Below, in pieces: positions 1-8,367 of a DNA stretch of 64,000 nt (position 1 is its first letter; every line of letters starts with the position of its first letter). The stretch is from contig NZ_BMRT01000001.1 in assembly GCF_014648775.1 (NCBI RefSeq), forward strand, positions 868,001-932,000, written 5' to 3'. A program made the position numbers and the translations under genes. This DNA comes from Streptomyces abikoensis. GTDB lineage: Bacteria; Actinomycetota; Actinomycetes; Streptomycetales; Streptomycetaceae. The notes beneath the pieces were generated by a model. That model had not been told where the DNA came from, did not search any database, and saw only the letters and a program-made list of their open reading frames with translations.

Positions 1-546
1 GATCTCGGGTGGGAGCTCGGGGAGGTCCTCCCACCGCCACCAGCCGAAGAGGGCCAGCCAGATCCGGGTGAAGACGCGGGTGGCGGCGACGCCGCCCTGT
101 TCGCGGACCCAGGCGGAGGCGGCGGCCATGTGGGGGGCGTCGGGGGCGTCCCCGGCGAGGCGGAGGGCGGTGTAGGCCTCGACGGTGGCGGAGAGCTCGG
201 CGGGGCCGCCGTGGAAGGTGGCCCAGGTGCCGTCGGGGCGCTGCCGGGAGCGGATGAAGCGGGCCGCGGCGGCCGTGGTCCGCTCGTCGTCGACGCCCAG
301 GAACCGGCGCAACAGCAGGTCCTCGGCGTCCATGGTGACGTTGGTCTCCAGGTCGCCCTTCCACCAGCCGGCCGCGTCCTGGCGGGCCAGCAGGTGTTCC
401 GTGGCGAGGGTGACGGCCCGCGCCGCGGCTTCACGCGTCTTCGGCGCTCCGGGGGCCGCCGTGGCGGGCGCCGGAACGGTGGTGCTGTGGCCGGCCTCGG
501 CCTCGGGGAGCGGTGACTCCCCGGTGCCGTCGGTCGTCGCTGTCAT
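1..546 (-). CDS. shc: Squalene-hopene cyclase, N-terminal part (runs off window)
   Basis: Class II triterpene cyclase that converts squalene to hopene at the membrane, the last committed step of hopanoid synthesis. Only the first 182 residues are in the window; the family is usually about 630-680 residues. After a low-complexity Ala/Pro/Thr leader of about 35 residues, the helical repeat begins (LLARQDAAGWWKGDLETNV), followed by a second repeat around RQRPDGTWATFHGGPAELS. The ATG is preceded by GGGGAAACC, an acceptable ribosome binding site. It is the last gene seen of the hpn operon and lies 134 bp after the polyprenyl synthase gene, the only real gap in the operon. Catalytic residues lie beyond the window. 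Identification is firm from sequence and context. Confidence 0.93.
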   Translation of the reverse strand, partial: MTATTDGTGESPLPEAEAGHSTTVPAPATAAPGAPKTREAAARAVTLATEHLLARQDAAGWWKGDLETNVTMDAEDLLLRRFLGVDDERTTAAAARFIRSRQRPDGTWATFHGGPAELSATVEAYTALRLAGDAPDAPHMAAASAWVREQGGVAATRVFTRIWLALFGWWRWEDLPELPPEI

Positions 547-575
547 GGTTTCCCCTAATGCAGTGAGTTCCTTCT

Positions 576-646
576 CTGCCGTACTGCTGTGACTGCCGTA
601 CTTCGGGGGGTTCCGTCAGCCGGTGCCGCACACACGAGGCACCGGC
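576..646. other. Hairpin and 10-bp direct repeats in the pps-shc gap
   Basis: The gap before shc holds a 9-bp perfect inverted repeat, GCCGGTGCC (619-627) with GGCACCGGC (638-646), around a 10-base loop. It also holds two copies of CTGCCGTACT at 576-585 and 593-602. No T-tract follows, so this could attenuate or process the transcript rather than terminate it. The regulatory role is inference. Confidence 0.3.
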
Positions 647-680
647 CGGCGACCGCGGGACTACTTCGCGCCGATAGCGA

Positions 681-1823
681 TCAACTCTTCCGCACGACGA
701 CGAAATCGGCGAGCCCGACGAGCTGGGCGCGGACCTCCGCGGGCATGTCCACGCCATCGAGGGCCTCGATGGCGGTGGCGTGCTGGCGGCGGGCCTCCTG
801 CTCGGTCCACTCGCGGCCGCCCGCCTCCTCGATCAGCGCCGCGCGGGAGGCGAACTCCTCCTCGTCGAAGTCGGCGAGCTGCGCGTCGGTGAGCCCCGCG
901 TCGGCGGCGAGGATCCCGGCGAGCCGCTCGGAGGCGGGACCGCCGGCCGCGAGGGCGGCGACCACGGGCAGGGACTTCTTGCGCTGCCGCAGGTCGCTCC
1001 AGGTCTGCTTGCCCGTGGTCTCCGGGTCGCCCCAGATGCCCAGCAGGTCGTCGACGGCCTGGAAGGCGAGGCCGAGGTGGTAGCCGTAGGCCTCCAGGGT
1101 GTCGGCCGTACGGTCGTCGGCGCCGCCGAGGACCGCGCCGATGGACACCGCGCAGGCCAGCAGCGCGCCGGTCTTGTTGCCCTCCATCTCCAGGCACTCC
1201 GCGACGGTGACGCGCTCGCGGTGCTCGTAGGAGATGTCCTGGGCCTGCCCGTCGATGAGCTTGCGGGTGGCGGTGGTGAGCCGGCGGGTGGCCCGGCCGG
1301 CCTCCACCGTGCCGAGCTCCAGCAGGACCTCGTTGGCGAGCGCGAAGAGCGCGTCGCCGGCGAGGATCGCCTGGGCCGGGCCGTACGCCTTCCAGACGGT
1401 GTCGCGGTGGCGGCGCTGCTCGTCGCCGTCCATCAGGTCGTCGTGCAGCAACGAGAAGTTGTGGACGAGCTCCACGGCGACCGCGCCGGGGATGCCGGTC
1501 TCGGCGGGGGCACCGGCGGCCTCGGCCGACAGCAGGGCGAGGGCGGGCCGCACGGCCTTGCCCGGGTCGCCGTGGGCGGGCTTGCCGTCGATGTCGATCC
1601 AGCCGAAGTGATAGGCGGCCACGGTGTCCATGGGTGCCGCGAGCCTGTCCACGGCGGCACGCAGCACCGGCGTGGCAAGCGTCCGTCCGCGCTCCAGCAG
1701 GGCGCGCACGCCCGCGGTGTCGACAGCTGGGATCGCCGATGTCACGGTCTCTCCTCTGGTGGTGGTCGTGCTCATGCGCGTCCCGCTCGCGGGTACGCGC
1801 GCTGTGAGGGCTCGCTGGTTCAT
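681..1823 (-). CDS. Polyprenyl (farnesyl/geranylgeranyl-type) diphosphate synthase
   Basis: Trans-isoprenyl diphosphate synthase of 380 residues that condenses IPP with allylic diphosphates, most likely supplying farnesyl diphosphate to the squalene-forming enzymes next to it. Both Asp-rich motifs are present: the first as LLHDDLMDGD and the second as FQAVDDLLGIWGD. The chosen ATG overlaps the hpnE stop as ATGA and has GGAGG 8 bases upstream, implying translational coupling. Two internal starts are also plausible: an ATG at 1775 and a GTG at 1745 with GAGGAGA just upstream. Chain length cannot be read from the sequence with certainty. It sits between hpnE and shc. Confidence 0.9.
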   Translation of the reverse strand: MNQRALTARVPASGTRMSTTTTRGETVTSAIPAVDTAGVRALLERGRTLATPVLRAAVDRLAAPMDTVAAYHFGWIDIDGKPAHGDPGKAVRPALALLSAEAAGAPAETGIPGAVAVELVHNFSLLHDDLMDGDEQRRHRDTVWKAYGPAQAILAGDALFALANEVLLELGTVEAGRATRRLTTATRKLIDGQAQDISYEHRERVTVAECLEMEGNKTGALLACAVSIGAVLGGADDRTADTLEAYGYHLGLAFQAVDDLLGIWGDPETTGKQTWSDLRQRKKSLPVVAALAAGGPASERLAGILAADAGLTDAQLADFDEEEFASRAALIEEAGGREWTEQEARRQHATAIEALDGVDMPAEVRAQLVGLADFVVVRKS

Positions 1824-3280
1824 ACCGCCGCCTCCCGCAGGGGGCTCCGGTGGGGCAGGCCGAGCCCGGAGAGGGCCGCGCCGGCGGCGGCGAGGCCGCT
1901 GCGCACCGCGCTCTCCATGGTCGCGGGCCAGCCGGTGGCGGTCCACGCACCGGCCAGGTAGAGGCCGGGCGCGTTCGTGGGGGCGTCGGGCCGGAGCCGG
2001 CCGACGCCCGGGGTGGGGGCGAACGTCGCCGTCCGCTCGCGGGTGACGAAGAAGTCCGTCACCCGTGCCGTCCGGGCGGCCGGCAGCAGCCGGGCCAGCT
2101 CGGGGAGGTAGCGCTCGCGCAGCTCGGCGACCGGCCGGTCGATGTCGTCCTGCGCGGCGGACTGGGACACGGCCAGGTACTGCGCGGCCTGGTCCCGGGC
2201 GGCGAGCCCGGAGGAGTCGGTGCGGTCGAAGACCCACTGCACCGGGCTGCCGAGCGCGGTGAAGAAGGGCTGCCGCAGGACCTTGCGGTCGTAGACGACG
2301 TGGAGGTTGAGGATCGGCGCGGTGTCGATGGCCAGCAGCCGGTCGGGTTCGTCGAGGGCGCCCTCGGGCAGCAGCGCGTGGGCCTCGCGCTGGGGCACGG
2401 CCAGGACGACCGTGTCGGCCTCCAGCCGCTCGCCCTTGCCCGGCCCGGCCTCGACGTCGACCTGCCAGCCGCCGCCGGCCGGGCGGGCGATCCGGGTGGC
2501 GCGGGTGCGCAGCGCGACGCGGACGCCGGCGGCGTCCAGCGCGGCGCGGGCCATCGTGTCGTGGAGCTCGCCCAGCGGCACCCGGGCCCAGCCGATGTCG
2601 GCGGCGCCGGGCTCGGAGAGCAGGCCGGTCTTGAAGACCATGGCGGCCAGGGCCAGCGAGGAGTGCTCGGCGGTGGCGTTGAGGGTGGCCACGCCCACCA
2701 GGTCCCACAGGGCCTCGACCGTCCGGGGCGACTGGCCGCGGCGGCGCAGCCAGGTGCCGAAGTCGGTGCCGTCCAGGGCGGGGTCGGCCAGGTCGAGGGC
2801 GCGCAGCGCCAGCGCGGCCCTCCCGACCGAGGCGCGCTCGGCGAGCGAGAGGTGGGGGTAGGTGGCGAGGCTGGCGGCCAGATGGAGGGGGACGGGCAGG
2901 GCGGCGCGGCGCAGCCGGCCGAGGCGGGGCCTGCCGGAGGGGTGGCCGACGTCCAGGACGGGCACGTCGAGCCGGTCCTGGACGGGGGCCAGGTGGGCGC
3001 CGCCGATCCGGTCGAGGAACCACCGGTAGGCGGTGCAGCAGCGCAGGTAGACGTGCTGGCCGTTGTCGACGGTCAGCTCGCCGCGGCGGAAGGAGAAGGC
3101 GAGCCCGCCCAGGCGGGGCCGGCCCTCCAGCAGGGTGACGCGAAGGCCCGCGGCGGCGAGTTCCAGGGCCGCCGTGACGCCCGCGAGTCCGCCCCCGATC
3201 ACTACCGCGGCCGCCCCGTCGGGGCGGCCTGCTTGGTCCGTGCGGAGCCGGTCGGGCCGGGTTGTCGTTCGTTCTGTCAT
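1820..3280 (-). CDS. hpnE: Hydroxysqualene dehydroxylase / squalene-forming FAD oxidoreductase HpnE
   Basis: FAD-dependent amine-oxidase/phytoene-desaturase-like protein of 486 residues. In the HpnCDE route it reduces hydroxysqualene to squalene. An N-terminal dinucleotide-binding motif is visible (VVIGGGLAGVTAALELAAAG, then an acidic residue in LLEGRPRLGGLA), and the C-terminal flavin-contact segment reads APGLYLAGAWTATGWPATME. The ATG at 3280 has GAGGGG upstream and overlaps the stop of the preceding 45-codon ORF. An in-frame extension to 3337 has no supporting ribosome site. The 3' end overlaps the polyprenyl synthase start by 4 bases. Assignment rests on family features and the hpnC-hpnD-hpnE order. 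Confidence 0.92.
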   Translation of the reverse strand: MTERTTTRPDRLRTDQAGRPDGAAAVVIGGGLAGVTAALELAAAGLRVTLLEGRPRLGGLAFSFRRGELTVDNGQHVYLRCCTAYRWFLDRIGGAHLAPVQDRLDVPVLDVGHPSGRPRLGRLRRAALPVPLHLAASLATYPHLSLAERASVGRAALALRALDLADPALDGTDFGTWLRRRGQSPRTVEALWDLVGVATLNATAEHSSLALAAMVFKTGLLSEPGAADIGWARVPLGELHDTMARAALDAAGVRVALRTRATRIARPAGGGWQVDVEAGPGKGERLEADTVVLAVPQREAHALLPEGALDEPDRLLAIDTAPILNLHVVYDRKVLRQPFFTALGSPVQWVFDRTDSSGLAARDQAAQYLAVSQSAAQDDIDRPVAELRERYLPELARLLPAARTARVTDFFVTRERTATFAPTPGVGRLRPDAPTNAPGLYLAGAWTATGWPATMESAVRSGLAAAGAALSGLGLPHRSPLREAAV

Positions 3281-3414
3281 GCGCCCATCCCCTCGGCTGC
3301 TGTCAGGGACGCGTCCGCCGGGCGGAGGGTTGCGCACCGTTTTCCGGTGCGAAGGCGGACCGCCGCACCGGGCGTCCGGCCGGCGCGGGTCGTCGTGGCG
3401 CGGGCGCGGGTCAT
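3277..3414 (-). CDS. Small conserved-looking ORF between hpnD and hpnE (DUF6380-like)
   Basis: A 45-codon ORF fills the whole gap between hpnD and hpnE. Its ATG overlaps the hpnD stop as TGATG and its TGA overlaps the hpnE start as ATGA, so it looks like a link in a chain of translational coupling. The product is short and basic, rich in Arg, Thr and Ala, and contains KRCATLRPADASLTAAEG. The ATLR..ASLTA core resembles, from memory, the short DUF6380 proteins seen at the equivalent place in other Streptomyces. No signal peptide or membrane segment is visible and the function is unknown. It may act mainly to carry ribosomes into hpnE. Confidence 0.6.
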   Translation of the reverse strand: MTRARATTTRAGRTPGAAVRLRTGKRCATLRPADASLTAAEGMGA

Positions 3415-4364
3415 CAAACGCGCCCCCTGGCGGTCTGCCGGTGGACGCTGCGCGCGTCGTACCCGGAGAGTCCGCGGACGGCGACGAGGGCCTTCTCGTG
3501 GCCCGGCAGGGAGACGCGGCCGCGCAGCACCGCCGTGGGCTCCTCGGCGATGCGTTCCAGCAGCCGGCGGTAGATGCCGGACATGGCCGCGACGCAGGCG
3601 CCGCTGCGCCGGTCGAGCATGGGGAGCAGCTTCATGCCCTCGGCGAACAGCGCGCGGGCGCGCCGGACCTCGAAGTGGACCAGGCCGGTGAAGTCCGCGC
3701 CGGCCGGGGGCAGGGCGGAGTGGAATCCGGCCGAGCAGCCGAACTTGGCGAGGTCTTCGGAGGGCAGGTAGGTGCGGCCGTTGGCCGCGTCCTCGCGGAC
3801 GTCGCGGAGGATGTTGGTGAGCTGGAGCGCCAGGCCCAGCGTGTCGGCGTACTCCGGGGCGCGTGCGGCGTCCCGTGCGCCGGGCACGGTGCCGAAGATG
3901 CCCAGGGAGAGCCGTCCGATGGCGCCGGCGACGCAGCGGCAGTAGTGGGCGAGCTCGTCCCAGGTCTCGTAGGTCTCGCCGCGGACGTCCATCTGGACGC
4001 CGTCGATGAGCTCGTCGAGGCCGCCGATGGGGATGGGGAAGCGGCGCACGGCATGGGCGAGCGCGACGGCCACCGGGTCGGTGTCGTCCTCGTCGATGTC
4101 GCCGGCGCGGATCCGGTCGAGCGTGGTGCGGGCGTCCTCCAGCCGGAGCCGCTTGGACTCGGGGTCCAGGGTGCCGTCACCGATGTCGTCTATGCGCCGG
4201 GAGAAGGCGTACAGCGCCGACATGGCCCGCCGTTTGGCGGTGGGCAGCAGTCTGATCCCATAGCTGAAATTGCCGGCCTGCTGTCCGGTGACGGCTTCGC
4301 AGTAGCTGTACGCGGCGAGTACCGGCGGCGACGTCTGTGGCGTTCCAGTCACGTCCCGGCTCAC
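3414..4364 (-). CDS. hpnD: Presqualene diphosphate synthase HpnD
   Basis: Squalene/phytoene synthase family protein of 316 residues. HpnD joins two farnesyl diphosphates to presqualene diphosphate. The two Asp-rich metal-binding regions are visible as SRRIDDIGDGT (about residue 57) and TNILRDVREDAANGRTYLP (about residue 185), the spacing expected for the family. The GTG start overlaps the hpnC stop by 4 bases (GTGA) and its stop overlaps the ATG of the small ORF downstream. It was told apart from HpnC by operon order and by the LLPTAKRRAMSALYAF start typical of HpnD and phytoene synthases. Confidence 0.92.
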   Translation of the reverse strand: MSRDVTGTPQTSPPVLAAYSYCEAVTGQQAGNFSYGIRLLPTAKRRAMSALYAFSRRIDDIGDGTLDPESKRLRLEDARTTLDRIRAGDIDEDDTDPVAVALAHAVRRFPIPIGGLDELIDGVQMDVRGETYETWDELAHYCRCVAGAIGRLSLGIFGTVPGARDAARAPEYADTLGLALQLTNILRDVREDAANGRTYLPSEDLAKFGCSAGFHSALPPAGADFTGLVHFEVRRARALFAEGMKLLPMLDRRSGACVAAMSGIYRRLLERIAEEPTAVLRGRVSLPGHEKALVAVRGLSGYDARSVHRQTARGRV

Positions 4365-5260
4365 CCCTCTCTTCGCAGTGTCGCCCCCACCTCGCGCAGC
4401 AGGCTGAGCTTGGTGGGCTTGGGCGGTCCGGGGAGAACGTCGTGCCCCGCGGCGGTGACCGCGGCGAGTGCGGCCCTCCCTCCGCCCACGAATCCCGCGA
4501 GCAACAGCTTCAGCCTGCCGTGGACGCTACCCACCAGGGGGGTGCCTTCATTCAGCAGGCGCCGGGCGCGTTCCGCCTCGTACGCGACCAGGGCGCGCAC
4601 CGACGCGCCAGCGGTCGGGAGGGCGAGGTCGGCCTCCGTGACGCGGAAGCGCGCCATGTCCTCGGCGGGCAGGTAGACGCGGTCGCGCCGGAGGTCCTCG
4701 GCGACGTCCTGTAGGTGTTCGACGATCTGCAGGGCGGTGCAGACCGCGTCCGAGCGGCGGACCCGCTCGGGGCTGGTGGTGCCGGTGATGCCCAGGACGA
4801 GGCGGCCGACGGGATTGGCGGACAGCTCGCAGTAGGCGAGCAGGTCGGCGTAGGTCCCGTAGCGGCGGACGCGCTGGTCCTGGCGGTTGGCCTCGATCAG
4901 GCCCAGGAAGGGCTCGGGGGTCAGACCGCACCGGCGGACGGTCGGACGCAGGCGGAGCAGCAGCGGGTGGCGCGGGCCCGTGCCGGTGGTGTCGAAGACG
5001 CGCCGGAGGTCGGCCTCGAAGGCGTCCAGCATGGCGAGGCGGTCGTCGGTCTGCTCGCGGTCCAGGCCGAGAAGCTCGGCGTCGCGGCCGCCGGGGGCCA
5101 GGTCGCCGTCGCCGATGTCGTCGACGAGGCGGGCGTAGCCGTAGACCGCCATGAGATCGGCACGCCAGGAGCGCGGCACGAAGAAGGGCGCCACGGGGAA
5201 GTTCTCGTGCGCGGCCTTGTCGAGCACGGCGCGCGCGTGCGCGTCCGTCCCCGCGGTCAT
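4361..5260 (-). CDS. hpnC: Hydroxysqualene synthase HpnC
   Basis: Squalene/phytoene synthase family protein of 299 residues. HpnC converts presqualene diphosphate to hydroxysqualene, the substrate of HpnE. Asp-rich regions appear as ARLVDDIGDGD near residue 47 and VEHLQDVAEDLRRDRVYLP near residue 180. The NFPVAPFFVPRSWRADLMAVYGY start is characteristic of HpnC. It is the first gene of the hpn operon; the ATG at 5260 has no strong ribosome binding site. Downstream it is coupled to hpnD by a GTGA overlap. Confidence 0.92.
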   Translation of the reverse strand: MTAGTDAHARAVLDKAAHENFPVAPFFVPRSWRADLMAVYGYARLVDDIGDGDLAPGGRDAELLGLDREQTDDRLAMLDAFEADLRRVFDTTGTGPRHPLLLRLRPTVRRCGLTPEPFLGLIEANRQDQRVRRYGTYADLLAYCELSANPVGRLVLGITGTTSPERVRRSDAVCTALQIVEHLQDVAEDLRRDRVYLPAEDMARFRVTEADLALPTAGASVRALVAYEAERARRLLNEGTPLVGSVHGRLKLLLAGFVGGGRAALAAVTAAGHDVLPGPPKPTKLSLLREVGATLRREG

Positions 5261-5287
5261 CGCGGGCTGCCCGGACCGGGGACGGCG

Positions 5288-5313
5288 TACGCGTCTCTGA
5301 TCTGGAGAGTTCC
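5288..5313 (-). promoter_or_regulatory. Possible ECF-type promoter for the hpn operon
   Basis: On the minus strand GGAAC (5313-5309) is followed after 17 bases by CGTA (5291-5288), roughly the spacing of ECF sigma-factor promoters (GGAAC, then CGT-type -10). It lies 28 bases upstream of the hpnC start. The match is short and untested. Confidence 0.25.
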
Positions 5314-5314
5314 C

Positions 5315-5614
5315 GTAACCATTGCCGTCACATCTCCCGTTCTACACTGCCGACCCAGAACATCCTATTTCGGACACGCCGCAGGGCGGGCCGTGCCCCT
5401 GGCCTCCCTCCGGGCCGCTTCCTCGCGACCCCGGCGGCGGGACCGTCCGCGTGTATCGCCACGCCCGGGCCAAAACAGCCGCAAAAGAGCAGGCTACAGC
5501 GTACGCCGCACAGGTGTCCGACGCTCGCCGGGGTATGTGCTTGATCCATACAATGCCACGCGAGCACCCAATCAGCCCTGACAATAAGCCAGTTGATCGT
5601 CACGGAACGGTCAA
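5315..5614. other. Intergenic stretch without a convincing gene
   Basis: This 300-bp stretch upstream of hpnC and downstream of the ABC exporter gene is less GC-rich than its surroundings. Two open frames cross it (minus strand 5603-5328, plus strand 5322-5687), but neither has a ribosome binding site, a recognisable motif or normal codon bias. It probably contains upstream hpn promoter elements; no further structure was recognised. Confidence 0.5.
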
Positions 5615-5644
5615 GGCCCCCGCCGCGACAGCGCGGCGGGGGCC
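5615..5644 (-). terminator. Terminator hairpin after the polysaccharide exporter ATPase gene
   Basis: A perfect 13-bp stem, GGCCCCCGCCGCG (5615-5627) and its complement (5632-5644), encloses a 4-base loop. It lies 18 bp past the stop of the ABC ATPase gene. A short TTGACC follows on the minus strand rather than a long T-tract, as is common in high-GC genomes. Confidence 0.75.
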
Positions 5645-5662
5645 TCGCACATCACATCCGCG

Positions 5663-6451
5663 TCAGCGGGCCGTTTCCTTCTCGTAGGCCCGGACGACCT
5701 CGTCCGTGGGGCCGTCCATCAGCAGTTCCCCGCGCTCCAGCCACAGCACCCGGTCGCACGTGTCCCGGATGGACTTGTTGTTGTGGCTGACCAGGAACAC
5801 CGTGCCGGCCTCCTTGCGGAGCTCGCGGATGCGCTCCTCGGAGCGCTTCTGGAAGGCCCGGTCGCCCGTGGCCAGCGCCTCGTCGATCATCAGCACGTCG
5901 TGGTCCTTGGCGGCCGCGATGGAGAACCGCAGCCGCGCCGCCATGCCGGACGAGTAGGTGCGCATCGGCAGGGTGATGAAGTCGCCCTTCTCGTTGATCC
6001 CCGAGAAGTCGACGATGTCCTGGTAGCGCTCGCGGATCTGCTCCCGGGACATGCCCATCGCCAGCCCGCCGAGCATCACGTTCTTCTCGCCGGTGAGGTC
6101 GTTCATCAGGGCGGCGTTGACGCCCAGCAGCGAGGGCTGGCCGTCGGTGTAGACCTTGCCGCGCTCGGTGGGCAGCAGCCCGGCGATCGCCTTGAGCAGG
6201 GTCGACTTGCCCGAGCCGTTGGAGCCGATCAGGCCGATGGCCTGGCCCCGGTAGGCGGTGAAGCTCACACCCTTGACCGCGTGCACCTCCCGCGCCCCGG
6301 CGCTCGGCTGCCGGCGGACGATCCGGTTCAGGGCGGCCGTGGCACTGCCCCGGCCGGTGTTGCCGCCGTAGACGCGGTAGACGATGTGGACGTCCTCCGC
6401 GATCACGGTGGGGACGCGCTCGGCGCCCTGGGGAATGATCTGCTCAGCCAC
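5663..6451 (-). CDS. ABC-2 polysaccharide/polyol-phosphate exporter, ATP-binding subunit
   Basis: Cytoplasmic ATPase of 262 residues that powers export of a lipid-linked glycan or polyol-phosphate polymer. Walker A is GSNGSGKST at residues 76-84, the signature motif is the shortened YSSGMAARL form typical of TagH/Wzt-type ATPases, and Walker B is DVLMIDEALATGD. The N-terminal HIVYRVYGGN segment and the insertion before the Walker A domain also fit that class. No C-terminal carbohydrate-binding extension is present. The GTG start lies 8 bases inside the permease gene. It is the last gene of the CDP-alcohol cluster and a strong hairpin follows it. Confidence 0.88.
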   Translation of the reverse strand: MAEQIIPQGAERVPTVIAEDVHIVYRVYGGNTGRGSATAALNRIVRRQPSAGAREVHAVKGVSFTAYRGQAIGLIGSNGSGKSTLLKAIAGLLPTERGKVYTDGQPSLLGVNAALMNDLTGEKNVMLGGLAMGMSREQIRERYQDIVDFSGINEKGDFITLPMRTYSSGMAARLRFSIAAAKDHDVLMIDEALATGDRAFQKRSEERIRELRKEAGTVFLVSHNNKSIRDTCDRVLWLERGELLMDGPTDEVVRAYEKETAR

Positions 6452-7388
6452 GGCCGTACTTCTCCTCAGCCTTCCAGAAGTAGACGAAGCCGCCGACGCC
6501 GATCACCACGGCCCAGCCGACCGCCAGCAGCCATACATGCGGCGGCAGGTGCTTCGCCCCGTAGTCGTCGATCAGCGCGTAGCGCATCAGGTCGATGTAG
6601 ACGGCCGCCGGGTTGGCACCCAGCAGATCGATCACCCACTGGGACGCGTGGGTCCGCTTGAGGTTGTCGACCAGGCTGTACATCACGCCCGAGGCGTACA
6701 TCCAGGTGCGCAGCAGGAACGGCAGCAGCTGGGCCAGGTCGGGGGTCTTGCTGCCCGCGCGGGCCAGGATCAGCGCCAGTCCGGTGTTGAAGAGGAACTG
6801 CAGCGCCAGCACCGGGACGATCATCAGCCAGGCCATCGACGGCATGTGCCCGCAGGCGACCAGGACGAGGGCCAGCACGACCATCGAGTACAGCAGCTGC
6901 TGGAGCTGCTGGAGCGCGAAGGAGATCGGCAGGGCCGCCCGGGGGAAGTGGAGGGCCCGGACCAGGCCCAGGTTGCCCGCGATCGCCCGGACACCCGCCA
7001 TCGCCGAGCTCTGGGTGAAGGTGAAGACGAACACACCCGTCACCAGGAACGGGATGTACGTGTTCGTCGGCAGGCTCCGCTTCTGGTCCATCATCACGCC
7101 GAAGATGAAGTAGTACACGACGGCGTTCAGCAGCGGCGTGGCCACCTGCCAGACCTGGCCCAGCTTGGCCTGGCTGTACTGAGCGGTCAGCTTCGCCCGG
7201 GAGAAGGCGACGATGAAGTGGCGCCGCTCCCACAGCTGCCGCGCGTACTCGGCCAGGGACGGCCGGGCGCCGCTCACCGCGAGGCCGTACTTGCGGGCCA
7301 GCTCGGCGGCGGGCAGCCCGTCGTCGGGTGACGACGGCACAGTCAGGGCGACCGCACTGTCGTGCGTTGTCTCGCTCACAGTTGACAC
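6444..7388 (-). CDS. ABC-2 polysaccharide/polyol-phosphate exporter, permease subunit
   Basis: Membrane protein of 314 residues with six predicted hydrophobic segments (for example VVYYFIFGVMMD, FLVTGVFVFTFTQS, YSMVVLALVLVACGH), matching ABC-2 permeases such as TagG/Wzm. It forms the channel for the ATPase encoded immediately downstream. The first 50 residues are a soluble tail with the conserved YARQLWERRHFIVAFSRAK amphipathic helix seen in teichoic-acid and O-antigen permeases. The GTG at 7388 is chosen because GAGGA lies 5 bases upstream; a TTG at 7400 is possible. It lies 82 bp downstream of the glycosyltransferase gene and belongs to the same minus-strand block. Confidence 0.88.
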   Translation of the reverse strand: MSTVSETTHDSAVALTVPSSPDDGLPAAELARKYGLAVSGARPSLAEYARQLWERRHFIVAFSRAKLTAQYSQAKLGQVWQVATPLLNAVVYYFIFGVMMDQKRSLPTNTYIPFLVTGVFVFTFTQSSAMAGVRAIAGNLGLVRALHFPRAALPISFALQQLQQLLYSMVVLALVLVACGHMPSMAWLMIVPVLALQFLFNTGLALILARAGSKTPDLAQLLPFLLRTWMYASGVMYSLVDNLKRTHASQWVIDLLGANPAAVYIDLMRYALIDDYGAKHLPPHVWLLAVGWAVVIGVGGFVYFWKAEEKYGRG

Positions 7389-7470
7389 TTTCGTCCTCAA
7401 GGCGCGCTCCCGGGGCCCGGCCCCGGTGCGCGCCCGATGCTCTTCGACACGACTCTCGGATACGAGCTTG

Positions 7471-8367
7471 TCAGATCACGGGGGGACGACCCAGTCGGGT
7501 CAGGCGCCACACGGTACGCCACTTCATCGGGCGCCGTGGCCCGCACGGGGTCGTCCAGCCCTCCCGGAAGCCGCCCAGCCACGCGCGCAGCGCGGGCAGG
7601 GAGGGCCGCCGGGCCAGGGTCAGCAGCAGCCAGACCCCGACGTAGACGGGGACCAGCGGCGCGGGCAGATTGCGGCGGGCCAGCCAGACCCGGTTGCGGG
7701 CCACCATCCTGTGATAAACGGCATGGCGGCTCGGGGCGGTCGTCGGGTGGTGGAGGACCATGTCCGACCGGTAGTCGATCATCCAGCCCGCGTCCAGGGC
7801 CCGCCAGGCCAGGTCGGTCTCCTCGTGGGCGTAGAAGAACTCGTCCGGCAGCCCGCCGACGTCGGCGAAGACCCGGGTGCGCGCCGCGTTGGCGCCGCCC
7901 AGGAAGGTCGTCACGCGCGAGGAGCGCATCGGGTCGGACGCCCGCAGCCGGGGCACGTGGCGGCGCTGGGTGACACCGGTGTCCGGATCCGCGATCCGGA
8001 AGCTGATGATGCCCAGCTCCGGGTCGGCGGCGAACGCCTCCCGGCACAGCTGGGCCGTGTCCTGGTTCGGCAGGTGCCCGTCGTCGTCCAGGAAGAGCAG
8101 GATGTCGACGTCCCGCCCGGCGGGGCCGAAGGCCTCGATGCCGACATTGCGGCCGGCCGGGATGCCCACGTTCTCGGGCAGCTCGACGGTGCGCACGGCC
8201 AGGCCCGGCACGGACAGCTCGGGCAGCGGGGAGCCGTTGCCGACGACGACGACCTCGATGGGGTCGCCGGTCTGCTTGGCGACGGACTCCAGCAGGGCGC
8301 GCAGTTCGTCGGGGCGGTTGCCCATGGTCAGGACGACCGCGCCGACCTTCATGCTCGTATCGCTCAT
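7471..8367 (-). CDS. GT2-family glycosyltransferase
   Basis: Cytoplasmic inverting glycosyltransferase of 298 residues with a GT-A fold. The sugar-nucleotide-binding start is KVGAVVLTMGNRPDELRALL, followed by the metal-binding cluster LLFLDDDGHLP and an acceptor-side motif FFYAHEETDLAWRA, which supplies the usual catalytic acid/base position. A hydrophobic segment near residue 250 (VPVYVGVWLLLTLA) could dock the protein to the membrane. The ATG overlaps the stop of the CDP-alcohol phosphotransferase gene (ATGA). It probably decorates or extends a lipid-linked acceptor before export. Donor and acceptor are unknown. Confidence 0.87.
   Translation of the reverse strand: MSDTSMKVGAVVLTMGNRPDELRALLESVAKQTGDPIEVVVVGNGSPLPELSVPGLAVRTVELPENVGIPAGRNVGIEAFGPAGRDVDILLFLDDDGHLPNQDTAQLCREAFAADPELGIISFRIADPDTGVTQRRHVPRLRASDPMRSSRVTTFLGGANAARTRVFADVGGLPDEFFYAHEETDLAWRALDAGWMIDYRSDMVLHHPTTAPSRHAVYHRMVARNRVWLARRNLPAPLVPVYVGVWLLLTLARRPSLPALRAWLGGFREGWTTPCGPRRPMKWRTVWRLTRLGRPPVI

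Noticed and set aside
3281..3337. N-terminal extension of HpnE to 3337
   Set aside because: The ATG at 3280 has a good GAGGGG site and the extension overlaps the small coupled ORF, which explains the region better.
5322..5687. Small open frames in the gap upstream of hpnC
   Set aside because: No ribosome binding site, no typical codon bias, and one runs through the terminator hairpin and into the ABC ATPase gene.
7389..7470. Separate terminator between glycosyltransferase and permease genes
   Set aside because: No convincing stem was found in this 82-bp gap; the genes are treated as one unit.
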